Shown: piece after piece, positions 9,015 through 17,748 of the stretch
Layout: each line of letters starts with the position of its first letter
How positions within the stretch are numbered: position 1 is the stretch's first letter
NCBI GenBank assembly: GCA_905214955.1
Contig: CAJMON010000006.1
Span: 1 to 64,000 of the forward strand
Length of the DNA stretch: 64,000 nt
Source of the DNA: an uncultured bacterium
Lineage (GTDB): Bacteria; Bacillota; Clostridia; Lachnospirales; Lachnospiraceae
Reading direction: 5' to 3'
The notes under the pieces: model-generated
What the model was told of the DNA's origin: nothing
The model's database searches: none
Seen by the model: the letters and a program-made list of their open reading frames with translations, nothing else
Made by a program: the position numbers and the translations under genes

Positions 9015-10432
9015 GAGAATTTTCAAACAGCGAACTGAAAACACTGGTACTGGAACTGCCAGATGAAATTCAGAAGTATAAAGATGCCGGAGCATTTGAA
9101 GAGGCAAAGAAAGCCATTGCGCACTGGATGGAAAAACCCCTGACGGAAGAGATGAAGACCCGTCTGAAGTACGAGACCTTTATTTTAGAACAGCTGCCAG
9201 TGGAATTTCCTTACACCAAGGAGCAGGTGATCCGCCTGATGCAGGAAAAACTGCCGGATTATTCAGAAAAGGATCTGGAAAGGGAAGAAGAAAAAAATCT
9301 GGCAGAGTGGATTTACGTCGATGGAGAAAAACACTACATCTACAATCTTGTGCGCAATCTGACAGACAAAGATGAGGACATCCGAGAACGGACAGGCCTG
9401 TATGGCACTTTGCCGGAGGATAAAAAGCTTCTTCTTGGGAAAGTAAAAGAAATTCAGGAAAAAGGCGTGGTATCAGACCGTTTTCAGGTAAAAACATCGA
9501 TTAAGTTAAAAGACGAAGCCTTCGAGCCTGGCATGAAGGTCAAGGTGCATCTGCCCATTCCGGCAGAAAGATGGCAGACTACCGATGTGGAAATTTTAAA
9601 CCAGGCGTCTGGAAAAGCAGTTATTGATGGGGTGGATTCCCTGTACCGTTCCATCTGCTTTGAAGATGTGCTGGAAGAAAACCGCACCTTTTTTGTGGAG
9701 TATGCGTATACTGTTACCAGTGCATATGCAGATCTGTGGACAGAAGAAGGAAAACAGCGTGCCAAAGAAGGACGGAATCTGCCAGGAAGCGACTGGAAAA
9801 AAGAACTGACGGCAGCAGAAGAAAAAGAGTATCTGGAAGAGCAGCTGCCTCACATTCGTTTCAGCCCCTATTTACAGTCCTTAGCAGAAACGATTGTGGG
9901 AGACGAAACTGATCCTCTGGAAAAGGCACGGAAGATTTATGACTATATCACCACACAGGTGCAGTATTCTTACATGAAATCTTATTCTCTGATTCCGGAC
10001 ATCCCAGGGTACTGCGCACGGAATTTGAGAGGAGACTGCGGTGTTCAGGCACTGCTGTTTATCACCTTATGCCGGATCTGCCACGTTCCGGCCAAATGGC
10101 AGTCCGGCCTCTATGCCAATCCGGCGTATACCGGGCCTCATGATTGGGCCATGTTTTTTGTGAAGCCCTATGGCTGGCTGTATGCAGATCCTTCTTTTGG
10201 CGGTTCTGCTTATGCAGCAGGAGATGAAAACCGGAGAAGATTTTATTTTGGAAATCTGGATACCTACCGGATGGCAGCCAACAATGCCTTCCAGCAGGAC
10301 TTTGCAGTCAAGAAAACCTTTATGCCCATGGATCCCTATGACAACCAGTCTGGAGAAATGGAATGCGGGACAAAAGGCTTTGGAGGAGACGAAGTAGAGA
10401 CTGCAAAAATTACAAAAGAATGGAAAGACTGA
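9011..10432 (+). CDS. Transglutaminase-like cysteine protease-fold protein
   Basis: A 473-residue protein whose ATG overlaps the stop codon of the previous gene (ATGA), implying translational coupling. The C-terminal half has the transglutaminase-like core: Cys343 in RGDCGVQALL, His in PHDWAMFF and Asp in YADPSFGG, in the correct order for a papain-like triad. The N-terminal part is helical and charged with no recognised domain. There is no signal peptide. By its place in the opp-ykfBC operon I infer a peptidase or amidase step on imported wall peptides, but the family is functionally diverse and the substrate is unknown. Confidence 0.8.
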   Translation: MREFSNSELKTLVLELPDEIQKYKDAGAFEEAKKAIAHWMEKPLTEEMKTRLKYETFILEQLPVEFPYTKEQVIRLMQEKLPDYSEKDLEREEEKNLAEWIYVDGEKHYIYNLVRNLTDKDEDIRERTGLYGTLPEDKKLLLGKVKEIQEKGVVSDRFQVKTSIKLKDEAFEPGMKVKVHLPIPAERWQTTDVEILNQASGKAVIDGVDSLYRSICFEDVLEENRTFFVEYAYTVTSAYADLWTEEGKQRAKEGRNLPGSDWKKELTAAEEKEYLEEQLPHIRFSPYLQSLAETIVGDETDPLEKARKIYDYITTQVQYSYMKSYSLIPDIPGYCARNLRGDCGVQALLFITLCRICHVPAKWQSGLYANPAYTGPHDWAMFFVKPYGWLYADPSFGGSAYAAGDENRRRFYFGNLDTYRMAANNAFQQDFAVKKTFMPMDPYDNQSGEMECGTKGFGGDEVETAKITKEWKD

Positions 10433-10454
10433 CAAAGCCAGGCAGAAAAGAAAA

Positions 10455-10503
10455 TAAAAAAGCAGGCAGACACGGAAAAATTCTGTGTTCTGCCTGTTTT
10501 GCG
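10455..10503. terminator. Bidirectional terminator between convergent genes
   Basis: CAGGCAGA (10463-10470) pairs with TCTGCCTG (10489-10496), extended by CAC/GTG, with an A-rich run on the left and TTTT on the right. It sits between two convergent genes and can serve both. Confidence 0.75.
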
Positions 10504-10504
10504 T

Positions 10505-11653
10505 TTAGAAGATCACAACCGCCATTTTTCCAAGGGCATCGTAGATCTGGCGGAACTTGGCTTCGTCTCGCCAGATCAGGCCGCTTAAGGAATCGCTGAC
10601 CAAAACTTTATGGCTTACCGGGTCGTATCCGCACAGCACTACGCAGTGTTCGTTGTGGTAGAACTTCCAGGTTTTTCCATCCGAGGTATAGTCTGCAGTG
10701 GAATCGGGCGTCTTTAAGTAGACGGAATTATAGACCAGGACAGGAACAGACTGTTTTAAGTAAGCGTACAGGTCTGAAAGTTCTGTTCCCGTAAGATCGA
10801 AAGCTTTCCTGGAATTCCCGTTCCTGGAGAGGAAAAGGGAAGCAGTTTTTGCAAGTCCCGGTGCATAAATGCCGTCTCCATCTGGATCATGGGGATCTCC
10901 TTTGAAAGAGGTGACAAAATTTTCCGGATCTTTGGGAAGGTACTGCTCTGCAATTTCGGCCTTGGCAAGCCCATATCCGTAGTAGTTCAGTGCCATGGTA
11001 AGGGCTACAGACTCACAGCCGGTAGGAAGCTCCGGATTCTGAAGAATGGGTGTGACCGGAAGGGAAAAGGCTTCCTTGGAAGGCTCAAAAGCCGGGTAGG
11101 AAGGCAGAGGATCTGGCAGATTTCCAAGAATGTACCGCTCATGTCCACCGTATTTGATAAGCCGTTTCAGAATCTGGAAATTTTGGCTCTGCACATTGCG
11201 CAGGCTGTATTCGTTGAAGGGTGAAACCGTGGTCAGCACGATGCAGTCCGGGAGTACGCATCTGGCATAAGAAAGGCATTCCTGGATCAGGCGTCTCTGC
11301 AGGCCAAGTCCCCGGTAATCAGGATCCACCACAATGGTGTCCAAAGTGGCGCAGCAGAGGATTTTTTCCAAGTGCCAGCCAAGATCATGGCCCAGATTTT
11401 CCGGTGCATCGTTTGGGAAAACTAAGGAGCCGTAGGCAGTCAGTCTGGTACCATCGTAAACACCGAAAATGGCATTGGGGGAGAGCAGATAGTCTGCATT
11501 GTCCCTGCGGCCGGTGGCCACAAACAGATCCGGGTTGGTCATGGTCTCACAGATGTGCTTCTGGAGCGCCATAATATCGTCCAGATCTGTCGTGGAACAT
11601 CTGCGGATGGTGAGGGACGGCTTGGAGGATGAGGGGGTGGGTGTAAGTGTCAT
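10505..11653 (-). CDS. GNAT acetyltransferase fused to a C39-like peptidase
   Basis: A 382-residue two-domain protein. Residues from about 10 to 180 form a GNAT acetyltransferase (acetyl-CoA motif VVDPDYRGLGLQRRLI). From about 195 on there is a Peptidase_C39_2-type papain fold with GCESVALTMALNYYGYG (catalytic Cys), NEHCVVLCGYD (His) and VSDSLSG (Asp). AGGAGG lies close upstream of the ATG, and no signal peptide is present. Both catalytic centres look intact, so this is a genuine fusion and not a remnant. It is convergent to the murein-peptide operon; a link to it is possible but unsupported. The substrate is unknown. Confidence 0.82.
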   Translation of the reverse strand: MTLTPTPSSSKPSLTIRRCSTTDLDDIMALQKHICETMTNPDLFVATGRRDNADYLLSPNAIFGVYDGTRLTAYGSLVFPNDAPENLGHDLGWHLEKILCCATLDTIVVDPDYRGLGLQRRLIQECLSYARCVLPDCIVLTTVSPFNEYSLRNVQSQNFQILKRLIKYGGHERYILGNLPDPLPSYPAFEPSKEAFSLPVTPILQNPELPTGCESVALTMALNYYGYGLAKAEIAEQYLPKDPENFVTSFKGDPHDPDGDGIYAPGLAKTASLFLSRNGNSRKAFDLTGTELSDLYAYLKQSVPVLVYNSVYLKTPDSTADYTSDGKTWKFYHNEHCVVLCGYDPVSHKVLVSDSLSGLIWRDEAKFRQIYDALGKMAVVIF

Positions 11654-11690
11654 GGGAAAACCTCCTGTACTAGCAATATATATATCGGAT

Positions 11691-11719
11691 AGTATAGAAC
11701 AGAATCGTGAAAATGTCCA
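11691..11719 (-). promoter_or_regulatory. Promoter of the GNAT-peptidase gene
   Basis: Read on the minus strand, TGGACA and TATACT are separated by 17 nt (plus-strand TGTCCA at 11714-11719 and AGTATA at 11691-11696). It lies about 40 nt upstream of the start codon. Confidence 0.55.
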
Positions 11720-11742
11720 CTATTTAAGCAACTGTAAAATCC

Positions 11743-11798
11743 AACAAAAGCAACAAGAAACAAAATAAAAAAACAAAAGAATGCTTGTAAACAAAAAG
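11743..11798 (+). promoter_or_regulatory. Direct-repeat cluster, possible DeoR operator
   Basis: Five close copies of an ACAAAA-type motif occur at about 11743, 11752, 11758, 11771 and 11789, upstream of and overlapping the -35 region of the promoter at 11785. DeoR-family regulators often bind short direct repeats near their own promoters, so this is a candidate autoregulatory operator. The region is A-rich, which weakens the case. Confidence 0.35.
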
Positions 11799-11813
11799 AC
11801 TCTGTAGTATAAT
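11785..11813 (+). promoter_or_regulatory. Promoter of the DeoR/rhamnulokinase operon
   Basis: TTGTAA (11785-11790) and TATAAT (11808-11813) with 17-nt spacing lie about 50 nt before the DeoR start codon. Confidence 0.65.
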
Positions 11814-11862
11814 TGAAACAGGTTCATTAGCCAATTCTATGATGGGATGGAGGGCCAAAGAT

Positions 11863-12624
11863 ATGCTGGCGATTGAGAGAAAAAATGAGATTCTGTCGAT
11901 CCTTCAGAAGGAGCAGCGGGTGCTGGTATCAGAGCTGAGTCAGCGGTACAACGTGACAGAAGAGACCATCCGCCGTGACCTGGAAAAGCTGGAGCGGGAA
12001 GGGTTTGTAAAGAAGACCTACGGAGGTGCGGTGTTAAACAAAAATATCTCCGTAGACCTGCCCCTGAAGATTCGGGAAAAGACCAACCGGAAAGAAAAAC
12101 TGGCGATAGCACAGAAGGTAGCAGAGCTTGTGGAGGAAGGCGAGTGCATTATGTTAGACAGCTCTTCCACATCTTTGATGATTGCGCAGTCCCTGAAAAA
12201 GAAAGAAAAACTGACCGTGATCACCAACTCTGTGGAGGTTCTCATAGAACTGTCAGGATGCGAGGGAATTCAGGTGATCTCCACAGGCGGGACTCTGCGG
12301 GATTCGTCTCTTTCCCTGGTGGGAAAGGCAGCTTCAGACATTCTTTCTCGCTACAACGTGGACAAAGCGATCCTTTCCTGCAAGGGGCTGGACATGCACA
12401 AAGGTGTGACAGATTCCCATGAGATGGAAGCAGAAGTGAAAATGAGTATGCGTGCCTGCGCAAAGACTACGATCCTTGCGGCAGACAGCAGCAAACTGGA
12501 CAGTGTTTATTTTATCAAAGTCATGGATCTGGAGCCAGGAGATATTCTGGTGACCAATCAGCTGCCGAACAAAGAATGGCGGGACTATCTGGAAAGAAAA
12601 CAGGTTCGGTTCATTGAGGGGTAA
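11863..12624 (+). CDS. DeoR-family transcriptional regulator
   Basis: A 253-residue regulator. The N-terminal winged helix-turn-helix is typical (LSQRYNVTEETIRRDLEKLEREG), and the C-terminal DeoRC sensor domain contains DSSSTSLMIAQSL and the later TILAADSSKLD. An upstream in-frame ATG at 11839 exists, but a GGAGGG site at about 11849-11854 sits 8 nt before the ATG at 11863, which also gives the usual family N-terminus (MLAIERKNEIL). It is followed 56 nt later by a rhamnulokinase gene, so it likely responds to a phosphorylated sugar from that pathway. Effector and sign of regulation are inferred. Confidence 0.9.
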   Translation: MLAIERKNEILSILQKEQRVLVSELSQRYNVTEETIRRDLEKLEREGFVKKTYGGAVLNKNISVDLPLKIREKTNRKEKLAIAQKVAELVEEGECIMLDSSSTSLMIAQSLKKKEKLTVITNSVEVLIELSGCEGIQVISTGGTLRDSSLSLVGKAASDILSRYNVDKAILSCKGLDMHKGVTDSHEMEAEVKMSMRACAKTTILAADSSKLDSVYFIKVMDLEPGDILVTNQLPNKEWRDYLERKQVRFIEG

Positions 12625-12680
12625 CAAAACGAAAAAGACAGCAGGAAAGCTGCATGTCAGAAAATGGAGAGGTAATAGAC

Positions 12681-14105
12681 ATGGGAGAAACAATTTATAA
12701 TCTGGCGTTTGATTTTGGAGCATCCAGTGGACGCATGATTCTGAGCAAATTTGAAAATGGAAAGATTGAACTGGAAGAACTGCACCGGTTTTCCAACGAT
12801 CCGGTACGTATTGGAAAGAACTTTTACTGGGATACCTTCCGCCTGTACCACGAACTGAAACAGGGCCTGAAAAAGGCAGCAGCAAAAAAGATCCCCATCC
12901 AGAGTCTTGCCATTGATACCTGGGGGGTGGACTATGCCCTCATTGACAAAGATGGAAACGTCATCGGAAATCCCATCAATTACCGTGATGACCGCACCAT
13001 CGGTGTTATCGAGGAAATTGGGAAAATCGTGCCGCTTAGCGAGCTGTATGCATCCACAGGTATCCAGTTTATGAATTTTAATACCTTATTTCAGCTGTAT
13101 GCGGATAAAAAGATGCGCCCGGACGTTTACGAAAAAGCAGCGCGCCTGCTGTTTATGCCGGAGCTTTTCGGCTATTTCCTGACTGGAAAGATGTATAATG
13201 AATATACCTTTGCCAGCACCGGACAGCTTCTGGATGCAAAGAAACGGGACTGGGACTATGATCTGATCAAGCGCTGCGGCCTGCGCACCGATATCTTCGG
13301 AGAACTGGTAAAACCGGGTACCGTTATCGGAGAACTTCTTCCGGAAGTGGTAGAAGAGACCGGACTTTCCGGCGTGAAGGTCATTGCAGTGGGAAGCCAC
13401 GACACCGCATCTGCAGTGGCAGGCACTCCCTTTGAAGACGAGAATTCCGCATTCTTAAGCTGTGGTACCTGGTCACTGCTTGGCATGGAGCTTGACGAGC
13501 CGATTCTCAATGAAGAATCTTACAAATACAACTACACCAATGAAGGCGGCGTAGAAGGAAAGATCCGTTACCTGAAAAACATCAACGGTCTGTGGATCAT
13601 GCAGAACCTGCGCAGGAACTGGTGTGAATTTGAAAAAGAGGTTTCCTTCCCGGATATTATCAAGGCTTCCAGAGAAGCAAAGAGAAAAGATTTTGTGATC
13701 AATCCCAACGACCCAAGATTTACCGCACCTTACAATATGATGAAAGAAGTAATCGGATATTGTGAAGAGCACGGACAGGGCACACCGGAGGGACTGGGAG
13801 AGATTGCCATGGCCATCTACAACGGCCTGACCCAGGAGTACGGCACTACCATTGAAAATCTGGAGCACCTGACCGGAAAGACCATTTCCTGCATCAACAT
13901 GGTAGGAGGCGGTATTCAGGACCAGCTTCTGTGCGAACTGACAGCACACAACACAGGAAAGAAAGTAGTGGCAGGCCCCATCGAAGGTTCTGTTCTTGGA
14001 AACGTTGTAATGCAGTTAAAAGCACTTGGAAAGATTGCAACCCTGAAAGAAGGACGGGAAATTGTCCGGGCTTCCTTTGCACAGCAGGTACATATGCCGG
14101 CTTAA
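12681..14105 (+). CDS. rhaB: Rhamnulokinase-family sugar kinase
   Basis: A FGGY-type carbohydrate kinase of about 474 residues most like rhamnulokinase. It opens with the phosphate-binding FDFGASSGRM, then AIDTWGVDYALID, SHDTASAVAGTP and the C-terminal nucleotide-binding MVGGGIQDQLLCELTA. In the rhamnose pathway it phosphorylates L-rhamnulose. The start at 12681 is preferred because GAGAGG precedes it and the family motif then begins within ten residues; an in-frame ATG at 12654 is the alternative. No rhamnose isomerase or rhamnulose-phosphate aldolase is in this window, so the pathway must be completed elsewhere or the true substrate is a related ketose. Confidence 0.82.
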   Translation: MGETIYNLAFDFGASSGRMILSKFENGKIELEELHRFSNDPVRIGKNFYWDTFRLYHELKQGLKKAAAKKIPIQSLAIDTWGVDYALIDKDGNVIGNPINYRDDRTIGVIEEIGKIVPLSELYASTGIQFMNFNTLFQLYADKKMRPDVYEKAARLLFMPELFGYFLTGKMYNEYTFASTGQLLDAKKRDWDYDLIKRCGLRTDIFGELVKPGTVIGELLPEVVEETGLSGVKVIAVGSHDTASAVAGTPFEDENSAFLSCGTWSLLGMELDEPILNEESYKYNYTNEGGVEGKIRYLKNINGLWIMQNLRRNWCEFEKEVSFPDIIKASREAKRKDFVINPNDPRFTAPYNMMKEVIGYCEEHGQGTPEGLGEIAMAIYNGLTQEYGTTIENLEHLTGKTISCINMVGGGIQDQLLCELTAHNTGKKVVAGPIEGSVLGNVVMQLKALGKIATLKEGREIVRASFAQQVHMPA

Positions 14106-14150
14106 GCAAAAGACAGAGCCCATAGAAACAGATAGACAGAGGCGGACAGC

Positions 14151-15200
14151 ATGGAGATTTACACCAAAAAGGGAGATGCAGGCCTGACCAGCCTGCAAAA
14201 ACAGAAGAATATTGCAAAGTCGGATGACAGAATTCAGCTGGTGGGAAATCTGGAGGAGCTGATCAGCCATATAGGAACCATAAAATGCCGGTTTCAGGAC
14301 CCGGACAGACGAAAGGCTTTAGAGGAGATTCAGCAGAACCTGCGAAAGATCATTGCTCAGACAGGAGAACCTTACGAATTCTCACACCGCTTAAAGGAAG
14401 AAGAGGTAGGGAAGCTGGAGCAGGAGATGGATGTCCTGAAAAAAGACCTTCCGCCGGATCTGGAAAGTGTTCTGCCGGGAGAAAATGCCCTTTCTGCCAG
14501 CATTGATCTCACTAGAGCGGCTGCCAGGCGGTGCGAGCGGTTTCTGTCTCTGGTGGCGATCCGCTACGGAGCAGACAGCATTTCCAAGAAATATTTAAAC
14601 CGTCTGGGAGACTATTTCCTGGTGCTGGCAAGAAGCGAGGGTGGCAGGAGCCAGAAAGAAACAGAAAAACCGGCAGTGACCAAGACCTCAGAAGTACCTA
14701 AAATCACAGAATATACAGGAGAGCGTTTCATGGAGCAGGTTTCAGAACAAGTCATACAGGAAGTGCTAAAACGGCTTGGAGGAAGCGGAAGCATCACCCT
14801 TTCCCAGGCAAAGTGCCTGATGGAGAAAGTGGAAGCATTTGCTGAGACAAAAGGCTTAAAAGCCGTGCTGGCAGTGTGCGGACCGGAGGGGACGCCCATT
14901 GCGGTTCATGTGATGGACGGGGCATTTCTGGTAAGTTTTGATGTGGCAGTAAAAAAAGCCTGGACCAGTGCATCGGTGAAAATGTCCACCCTGGAGCTTG
15001 GAAAGCTGACAGGACCTGGAGGCACCTTTCAGGGACTGGACAGATTACAGGGAGATAAGATGGTGTTTTTCGGAGGCGGCATTCCGCTGAAAGTGGGAGA
15101 GCGTCTGATTGGAGCACTGGGAGTCAGCGGGGGAACCGGAGAGCAGGACGATGAGATCGCCCGGTACGGTCTTTCCATACTGACAGAGATTCTGGCTTAG
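14151..15200 (+). CDS. pduO: PduO-like cobalamin adenosyltransferase with HbpS/GlcG domain
   Basis: A 349-residue two-domain protein. The N-terminal 165 residues match PduO/MMAB-type ATP:cob(I)alamin adenosyltransferases: TKKGDAGLTSL, then GNLEELISHIG (the family usually has DE where this has EE), RRCERF and YLNRLGDYFLVLAR. The C-terminal 140 residues are a GlcG/HbpS-type domain (DUF336) like that of full-length PduO. The gene sits between rhamnulokinase and a B12-independent glycyl radical diol dehydratase, which is odd because that enzyme needs no cobalamin. Either it retains adenosyltransferase activity for another B12 enzyme, or the protein has another role in this operon. Confidence 0.8.
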   Translation: MEIYTKKGDAGLTSLQKQKNIAKSDDRIQLVGNLEELISHIGTIKCRFQDPDRRKALEEIQQNLRKIIAQTGEPYEFSHRLKEEEVGKLEQEMDVLKKDLPPDLESVLPGENALSASIDLTRAAARRCERFLSLVAIRYGADSISKKYLNRLGDYFLVLARSEGGRSQKETEKPAVTKTSEVPKITEYTGERFMEQVSEQVIQEVLKRLGGSGSITLSQAKCLMEKVEAFAETKGLKAVLAVCGPEGTPIAVHVMDGAFLVSFDVAVKKAWTSASVKMSTLELGKLTGPGGTFQGLDRLQGDKMVFFGGGIPLKVGERLIGALGVSGGTGEQDDEIARYGLSILTEILA

Positions 15201-15210
15201 GAGGAAAATC

Positions 15211-17736
15211 ATGGAGAAATATTACAGTGGTGAAATCAGGAAAAGTGATCGTATCCAGAGGCTGATCGACCGCCTGTATGACCATCTGCCGGAGATCGAA
15301 GCAGATCGTGCAGTGATCCTGACAGAAAGCTATAAAGAAACAGAAAACGAGCCGATTATCCTGCGCAGGGCAAAGGCATTTGAAAAGATCTGCCACGAAC
15401 TGCCCATTACCATCCGGGAAGAAGAACTGATTGTGGGAAGCAACACCAAGACAGCAAGAGGATGCCAGGTATTCCCGGAGTACTCTTTCGAGTGGATGGA
15501 AGCAGAGTTTGATACCGTGGAGCACCGGACGGCAGACCCGTTTTATATTTCTGAGGAGACAAAGAAAAAACTCCACGAGGCGTACAAATACTGGAAAGGA
15601 AAGACCACCAGCGAGCTGGCCACTTCCTACATGGCAGAGGAAACTCTGCTTGCCATGAAACACAACATTTTTACGCCGGGAAATTATTTTTACAATGGAA
15701 TTGGCCATTTTACCGTAAAATACTGGGAAGTATTAAATGAAGGCTATGAAGGGATTATGGCAAAAACTCAGGCCGAACTGGATAAGTGCAGGGTCTCCGA
15801 TCCGGATTATGCCAGCCGTTCCAGCTTTTTAAAAGCCGTATTAATCAGCTGTCAGGCAGCTATTGATTATGCGCACCGCTACGCAGCCCTGGCTCTGGAA
15901 GAGGCAGAAAAATGCAGCGACCGCCAGAGAAAACTGGAACTTTTAGCCATTGCCAACAACTGTGCAAGAGTACCTGCAAAGCCTGCCAGAACCTTTTACG
16001 AGGCCTGCCAGTCCTTCTGGTTTGTACAGATGCTGCTGCAGACAGAGTCTTCCGGACATTCCATTTCTCCGGGACGGTTTGACCAGTACATGTATCCATT
16101 CTATAAGAAAGACATGGAAACCGGCCTGATTACCAGAGAGTTTGCCCAGGAGCTGATGGACTGCATCTGGGTGAAATTAAATGACTTAAACAAATGCAGA
16201 GATGCGGGCAGTGCAGAAGGCTTTGCAGGCTACAGCCTGTTCCAGAACCTGATTGCAGGCGGCCAGGATGCAGAAGGAAATGATGTGACCAACGATCTTT
16301 CATTCATGTGTATCGAGGCATCCATGCATGTCCACCTTCCAGCACCCTCCCTGTCTGTGCGTGTGTGGAACGGCACGCCGGATGAATTCCTGATCAAGGC
16401 AGCCGCACTTACCAGAACCGGTATCGGCCTTCCGGCTTATTACAACGACGAAGTGATCATTCCGGCCCTGATGAGCAGAGGCGTTTCCTTGGAGGATGCC
16501 AGAGGTTACAACATCATCGGCTGTGTGGAACCCCAGGCGCCCGGAAAGACTGATGGATGGCATGACGCAGCTTTCTTCAATATGCTCCGCCCCCTGGAAC
16601 TGACATTTTCCCAGGGCGAAGAGTTCGGTGAGCAGGTAGGCGTGCGCACTAAGGCCATCTCCGAAATGAAAACCTTTGATGAATTTTTTGACGCCTACAA
16701 GGCACAGATGGAATATTTTATCAGCCTGATGGTCAATGCCGACAACAGCATTGACGCTGCCCATGCAGAGAGATGTCCGCTTCCCTACCAGTCTTCTATG
16801 ATTGATGACTGTATCGGAAAAGGAAAATCCCTTCAGGAAGGTGGAGCCATCTACAACTTTACCGGCCCCCAGGGATTTGGCATTGCCAATGCTTCTGATG
16901 GACTGTTGGCAGTGAAAAAGCTGGTATTTGATGAGAAAAAGCTGACCCTGGAAGAATACAAAGATGCCTTAGACCACAACTTTGGAAAAGGATTAAGCAA
17001 AGAATGGGTAGAGTACCTGACTCTTCAAGCTGCCAAAGGTCTGGAAAAGGAAGGTCATCAGCTGACGAAAAAAGAAATCCAGGCCATTGCCCTTGCAGTG
17101 AAAGAAACACCGGTGCCGGCTGAAAAACAGAAAAAATATGACCAGCTTCTTGCATGGATTGACGAAGTGCCCAAATACGGCAATGACCTGCCGGATGTGG
17201 ATCATTTTGCAAGAGAGGTGGCTTATACCTATACGAAACCGCTGGAAAAATACCACAATCCCAGAGGCGGCCAGTACCAGGCAGGACTGTATCCGGTTTC
17301 CGCAAACGTTCCGCTTGGCGGCCAGACCGGTGCCACTCCAGACGGACGTCTGGCCAACACCCCCATTGCAGATGGTGTAGGACCAGTGGCAGGACGGGAT
17401 GTGAAAGGTCCAACAGCCACGGCAAACTCTGTGGCAAGGCTGGATCATTTCATTGCTTCCAACGGTACCTTGTTCAACCAGAAATTCCATCCATCTGCTT
17501 TAAGCGGCATGGAAGGCCTGCAGAAATTTACCTCTCTGATCCGTGCGTACTTCGATCAGAAAGGAATGCATATGCAGTTTAATGTAGTAAGCAGAGAGAC
17601 CCTGTTAGATGCCCAGGCACATCCGGAGAAATACAAAGGACTGGTAGTGCGTGTGGCAGGATACAGCGCCCTGTTTACCACCTTATCCAGATCTCTCCAG
17701 GATGATATTATCAACCGTACCACCCAGGGATTTTAG
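15211..17736 (+). CDS. Glycyl radical diol dehydratase (glycerol/1,2-propanediol type)
   Basis: An 841-residue GRE. The thiyl-radical cysteine is Cys438 in NIIGCVEPQAPGKTDGWHD, a signature of B12-independent glycerol and propane-1,2-diol dehydratases in which the glutamate two residues later acts as base. The glycyl radical is Gly817 in VRVAGYSALF near the C-terminus. It is flanked by rhamnulokinase and PduO-like genes and, 12 nt downstream, its activase. Rhamnose breakdown gives lactaldehyde and then 1,2-propanediol, so propanediol dehydration to propionaldehyde is the most likely reaction. No signal or encapsulation peptide is apparent at the N-terminus, and no microcompartment shell gene is nearby. 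Confidence 0.88.
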   Translation: MEKYYSGEIRKSDRIQRLIDRLYDHLPEIEADRAVILTESYKETENEPIILRRAKAFEKICHELPITIREEELIVGSNTKTARGCQVFPEYSFEWMEAEFDTVEHRTADPFYISEETKKKLHEAYKYWKGKTTSELATSYMAEETLLAMKHNIFTPGNYFYNGIGHFTVKYWEVLNEGYEGIMAKTQAELDKCRVSDPDYASRSSFLKAVLISCQAAIDYAHRYAALALEEAEKCSDRQRKLELLAIANNCARVPAKPARTFYEACQSFWFVQMLLQTESSGHSISPGRFDQYMYPFYKKDMETGLITREFAQELMDCIWVKLNDLNKCRDAGSAEGFAGYSLFQNLIAGGQDAEGNDVTNDLSFMCIEASMHVHLPAPSLSVRVWNGTPDEFLIKAAALTRTGIGLPAYYNDEVIIPALMSRGVSLEDARGYNIIGCVEPQAPGKTDGWHDAAFFNMLRPLELTFSQGEEFGEQVGVRTKAISEMKTFDEFFDAYKAQMEYFISLMVNADNSIDAAHAERCPLPYQSSMIDDCIGKGKSLQEGGAIYNFTGPQGFGIANASDGLLAVKKLVFDEKKLTLEEYKDALDHNFGKGLSKEWVEYLTLQAAKGLEKEGHQLTKKEIQAIALAVKETPVPAEKQKKYDQLLAWIDEVPKYGNDLPDVDHFAREVAYTYTKPLEKYHNPRGGQYQAGLYPVSANVPLGGQTGATPDGRLANTPIADGVGPVAGRDVKGPTATANSVARLDHFIASNGTLFNQKFHPSALSGMEGLQKFTSLIRAYFDQKGMHMQFNVVSRETLLDAQAHPEKYKGLVVRVAGYSALFTTLSRSLQDDIINRTTQGF

Positions 17737-17748
17737 GAGTGAGGGATT

